Source of the DNA: Podila epigama
Lineage: Eukaryota > Mortierellomycota > Mortierellomycetes > Mortierellales > Mortierellaceae
Length of the DNA stretch: 11,343 nucleotides
Assembly (NCBI GenBank): GCA_015679605.1
Contig: JAAAVE010000070.1
Coordinates: 1,634 to 12,976 of the forward strand
Reading direction: 5' to 3'
Shown: positions 8,155-11,343 of the stretch, in pieces
Position numbering within the stretch: position 1 is the stretch's first letter
Layout of the letters: each line of letters begins with the position of its first letter
The notes under the pieces: generated by a model
What the model saw: only the letters and a program-made list of their open reading frames with translations
The model's database searches: none
Told to the model about the DNA's origin: nothing
Program-made: the position numbers and the translations under genes

Positions 8155-10135
8155 TTATCCTTCCCGTTCACCGTTCATAAGGCGCTTACGACGGTCATAC
8201 ACTTGGAAGGAACTCACATCCCGTCCAAACACCCAGGTCATAAACCAGTACATTGGGATCAACATCTTGTTGCGGACGGACACACTCATCGTCAGATACG
8301 AGGATCGCCAAAAGATCCAAGCCAGCTTACCCGACTCTTTGGCTCGCTCATTGATGTCAGTCATGTCCACTACAGCCTCCCAGTTGCCAATATATGCCAT
8401 TGAACCAAGGTTCTTGAACGAGAAAGGGGCGGTCACGTCTGCCAATGACTTTTCAGGATTCTGTGCCAGCTTGTTGAGCGCCTTGCGGAGGTAGATTGCT
8501 TGTTGGTTAGCCACTTGTGCAGTTTGTGGAAGTTCGTGATCTATATATACATGTTCATGACACAAGACAAAAAAAATAAACAACATGTCAATGCGTGCTC
8601 GAAATAAAAGAGAACGAGTTAAAAAAAACATGATGAATGTAACAAGACTACCGTTACCTTTGATTGTGGCACAGTCGCCAAGCGCATATACATTAGGAAT
8701 GATGTTCCCCTCGGGGTCCAGTACTCTGAGATAAGGATCTGTCAAGATTCTGCGCGACTTTGATTTCATGACCTTGCCTTCAAGTGAGGCTGTCAGTGGG
8801 TTCTCAGTGAGACCTGTGGACCAGACAAGACAACCGAATGGAATGATCTTGCCATCCTTCAGGATCAATCGTCCATCTTCAACTCTGTCGACGGCGGTGC
8901 CTGTTCGGACCTCGATACCTGACCGTTTGAACTTGGTCATACAATATTCCGACAATGAATGATCAAAGTTGGCCAAGATTGTGGGCGCGACATCGTAGAC
9001 CGCCAGCGTGACATGGTTCATGAGCTGTGGGAAGAGACGCGAGCAATCCTCTCGGATAAAGTCATGAAGTTCTGACGAGAACTCGACGCCTGTGGGACCA
9101 CCACCGACAACTGCAAAGTGCAGCAGCCCGTTCTTTTCCTCGTCTGACCGTGACATTTCAGCACGCTCAAAACATTCGAGTACACGTGCGCGAATCTTGC
9201 GTGCGTCCGAGACCTCTTTGAGAAAGAAGGCATGTTCCTTGACACCGGGGATATTAAAGGTGTTGGAGTAGGATCCGACAGCAATGATGAGATGATCATA
9301 ATCGAGGGTGAGCTTCTTGTCAGTGCCTTGACTATCCTGGATGATGGATTTGGGGACAGGAGACAGGTTGGTGGTGCAGTCGACCTTGCTCTTTTCAAAG
9401 TCGACAGTGTCGCACCAAGCTTGAAAGTAGTCGACATTGCGGGTATAACTGCGTACTGGCTCTGTGATGCATCGGAATTCCAGTGTACCGACTGACGTAC
9501 TTGCCAGCAATGGTGTGAACAGGAAGTGGTTTCTAGATAATAGAGATCCATATGGGTTTTTGTTATGAGTGAGAAAGGAGATCCAATGTCTAATCGTTTT
9601 AGCCCTGTGTTGACATGTTTTGTTCTTGTTATTTACCTTGGCGAGACAGCAAGGACCTGATATGCGTCCTTGTTCATGTCGCGAATGAGCTTAAAGCCGC
9701 CCCATCCCGAACCCAAGATCATAACACGACCTTTTTAACATGTATTGAGAGTGAGAGATAGAGTACATCAGTCATGAGCTTGTTTTTCCATTTCTTCTCA
9801 CCTTAAAAAAAAAAAAAAAGCTGTGATCGCGGTGTATTACCTTGGGTCTTGCCGACGGATCGGATACCACGGAGCTGGTATGATTTTGAGAACATGCTAG
9901 AGGGATGAGCAGGGATAACATGGAGCTGTCTAGGCAGTCGACTGAAGCGAGGAGGGGCAGTAGATGAGCATTGTCTGAGTGATGCCCATATGGTTGGGGA
10001 AGAGTCTACAGTTATATGGGAAGAAGCCTTGATGAGTAAATATTTCTTTTCTCTCGATGTTGGTGGACATATTTCATTGAAGGGGGGGAAAGTAGGTCAT
10101 GAACGTGAGGTGAGCTTACGATGGAGACAAGACAT
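8155..10135 (-). CDS. NDH2: Mitochondrial alternative (type II) NADH:quinone oxidoreductase, five exons
   Basis: Single-subunit, non-proton-pumping flavoenzyme passing electrons from NADH to ubiquinone at the inner mitochondrial membrane (NDI1/NDE1 family). Exons 10135-10120, 10005-9841, 9730-9637, 9532-8658 and 8540-8155 join through GT-AG introns of 114, 110, 104 and 117 nt to 511 residues, usual for the family. Residues 1-60 lack D/E and are rich in R, S and P, a typical presequence. Then come the FAD-binding GSGWGG (67-72), SPRNHFLFTPLL, the NADH-binding GGGPTGVE (235-242), ALGDCA (375-380) and the quinone-site AQVANQQ (391-397). The C-terminal aromatic/basic helices end in FGRD (488-491), the membrane-anchoring part. 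No EF-hand is present, so matrix-facing versus external cannot be decided. The 10135 start is preferred over the ATG at 9895 because it is the first ATG of the leader and the open frame between them is presequence-like. Confidence 0.93.
8541..8657 (-). other. In-frame, stop-free intron of the NADH dehydrogenase gene
   Basis: A GTAACG...TATAG intron of 117 nt, exactly 39 codons, with no stop in the host frame. It sits just after ALGDCATIK (residue 383), where the family normally continues directly into the HELPQTAQVANQQ stretch. That is why it is treated as an intron rather than coding sequence. Confidence 0.85.
10006..10119 (-). other. First intron of the NADH dehydrogenase gene
   Basis: A 114-nt intron with donor GTAAGC and acceptor CTGTAG; a CTCAT branch-like motif lies about 30 nt before the acceptor. 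It separates a 16-nt coding exon (MSCLH plus one base) from the rest of the presequence. Its length matches the other introns in the window. Confidence 0.75.
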
Positions 10136-10354
10136 GGCTTATTGAGCTTTTTGTTGTGTGTGTATGTGTATGTGTATGTCAGATCAGATACAAAGTGAGT
10201 ATGAACACAGGTGTGGAAAGCGTTGGTTTGTGAAAAGTGAATGGAGAGAATTAATGAGGTGAGGAATGAAAAGACAAAAAAAGAAAAAGAAGAAAAGGAG
10301 AGAATGATTGGAGTGACCTTGAAGAAGAAAAAAAAAGTGCTTTGCTTCTGTGTC

Positions 10355-10360
10355 TTTATA
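10355..10360 (-). promoter_or_regulatory. TATA box for the NADH dehydrogenase gene
   Basis: Minus-strand TATAAA (in context GTTATAAAGAC) about 220 nt upstream of the start at 10135. The leader between them is CT- then CA-rich and has no ATG. Confidence 0.6.
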
Positions 10361-10434
10361 ACACTGAATGGACAGACAACAACGTCAAGCCACGCCACAC
10401 CCGTTCCTGTTTGTTATTCATCATGCCATAACAA

Positions 10435-10474
10435 TGATGATCGTGATGATGATGATGATGATGATGATGATAAT
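10435..10474. repeat. GAT trinucleotide microsatellite
   Basis: Nine perfect GAT units at 10445-10471, flanked by degenerate copies on both sides. Located about 75-120 nt upstream of the putative TATA box of the NADH dehydrogenase gene. Confidence 0.9.
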
Positions 10475-10571
10475 GTTGACGACGAGGGGTGCCACAACGA
10501 AATAGTTTTCGTTAACCGACCGACCTTTGACCTATCTTGGTTCACCGAGTTGACTTTTTTTTTTTTGTCCT

Positions 10572-10612
10572 CCACACACACGTACACACACGCACACACA
10601 CACGCACACATA
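10572..10612. repeat. CA-rich dinucleotide repeat with GTA/GCA interruptions
   Basis: CACA units interrupted by CGTA and CGCA give an imperfect microsatellite, directly after a T tract at 10553-10567. Confidence 0.8.
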
Positions 10613-11343
10613 AATATTGCACCATGCAGCTTTGTTGTTGTCGGCTTCACTTTAATCTCCCTCTAGGACCACCTTCCAAATTCGGATTGTCTCCTTCCTT
10701 CTCGCGCCGAAAAAAAAGATAAAATTAAAGAGCGTAATTCGGAAAACTGGTTGTGCTCCCGTTTTCGACTTTTTTTTTCCACAATGAAACTGCGCATCTC
10801 TTATTATTTTTTTTTTGGTGACAAAAAATAAAGTCGGACTCGTAATTTTTGCTTCCCTATCCCTATCATTTTGTTGCTTTGCCCAAAAGTCCAGAAACAA
10901 GTTTTTTTTTCTTCATCGATTCGTTTCGAGTCCCAATTTCTCCAAGTATCTCACGCTTTTTTCTCCATTCCTCCTCATTTTTTTTGTTGCTTAAAGACAA
11001 ACAAAAAATGCATAATGCATAGCCAACAACCAAATTATCGTTTGTTCCGAGAATGGGGGAATTTTTGAGGGCGAATTTCAAAAAAAATCTCATTCCCTTT
11101 CCTACACGGGTATTGCGGGCAGAGTCAAAAACGCGTTCTCTTCTCACGTTTTAATTCCTACACTTACATATGATAGGCAAAACAACCATTTGTCTTTGCG
11201 TATTTTTTTTCTTCTCTTTATTACTCGCCTTACTTCCTTCTTCCATCCTTTTCTGGCCGACGCTAATTACTCCCACGCTTTGCTATCGCTGCATAGGATA
11301 ACAACACAAAGGTCATGTCATGTTCATAGACAAACCACAAAAA

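Larger units (their letters stand above)
10136..11343. other. Promoter side of the NADH dehydrogenase gene and AT-rich intergenic DNA
   Basis: Positions 10136-10360 form the probable leader of the minus-strand gene. Further out come a (GAT)9 run, a CA/CGCA run and AT-rich DNA with many homopolymer T tracts (10550-10568, 10768-10778, 10805-10817, 10900-10910, 10977-10986). I see no coding frame with protein-like composition and no RNA gene. The region could include the promoter of a gene beyond 11343, but nothing in the sequence shows one. Confidence 0.6.

Noticed and set aside
8021-8494. Plus-strand open frame antisense to the NADH dehydrogenase 3' end
   Set aside because: Shadow of the real gene joined to a GAAA-rich 3' UTR; the product is K/E-rich low complexity followed by the antisense of conserved coding sequence.
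9841-9895. Translation start of the NADH dehydrogenase at 9895
   Set aside because: Possible, but two ATGs in other frames (9921, 9971) would precede it, and the upstream in-frame sequence has presequence character joined by good splice sites to the first leader ATG at 10135.
10241-10666. Plus-strand open frame of 141 codons
   Set aside because: Spans the NADH dehydrogenase leader in antisense, the GAT repeat (polyaspartate) and a CA repeat; no protein-like composition.
10919-10932. Possible tRNA B box (TTTCGAGTCC)
   Set aside because: No A box at the right distance and no acceptor or anticodon stem can be formed around it; the flanks are T tracts.

Overview
The window looks like nuclear DNA from a filamentous fungus. 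It has four well-spaced protein genes, and three of them carry short GT-AG introns (104-151 nt). The mitochondrial alternative NADH dehydrogenase is of fungal type. Coding regions are interrupted by polyQ/polyN/acidic low-complexity tracts, and intergenic DNA is full of homopolymer T/A runs and microsatellites. The intron style and simple-repeat load suggest an early-diverging group such as Mucoromycota/Mortierella-like fungi, but that placement is inference. No prokaryotic operon, mobile element, CRISPR array, rRNA or tRNA was found.

Layout. (1) 90-2631, minus: a five-exon gene for a 683-residue protein with a disordered N-terminus and an ATP-grasp-like C-terminal half, substrate unknown. 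(2) 2632-3693: intergenic, with a GGAT/ATCC minisatellite. (3) 3694-4571, minus: a two-exon gene for a 247-residue LITAF-domain (SIMPLE-like) membrane-associated protein with a PPxY motif; its only intron is mostly a GAT/GAC-type trinucleotide repeat. (4) 4572-6509: a long divergent intergenic region with a second ATCC repeat, a TATA box and an ATG-free CT-rich leader. (5) 6510-7796, plus: an intronless gene for a 428-residue unrecognised protein with a signal-peptide-like segment, several dibasic (Kex2/furin-like) sites, polyQ and acidic clusters. (6) 7797-8154: convergent 3' ends with poly(A) signals on both strands. (7) 8155-10135, minus: a five-exon gene for a 511-residue type II NADH:quinone oxidoreductase. 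Its 16-nt first coding exon supplies the start of a clear mitochondrial presequence. (8) 10136-11343: promoter and leader of that gene, then AT-rich repeat-bearing DNA with no recognised gene.

The four genes do not form an obvious pathway: orphan ATP-grasp enzyme, endosomal/lysosomal LITAF protein, putative secreted precursor, respiratory enzyme. What they share is architecture. In each case the pyrimidine-rich or CA-rich sense leader just upstream of the start codon has no ATG for about 210-510 nt, which independently supports the chosen starts. The most novel items are the putative secreted precursor with a run of dibasic sites and the orphan ATP-grasp-like protein. No confident new multi-gene system was found.
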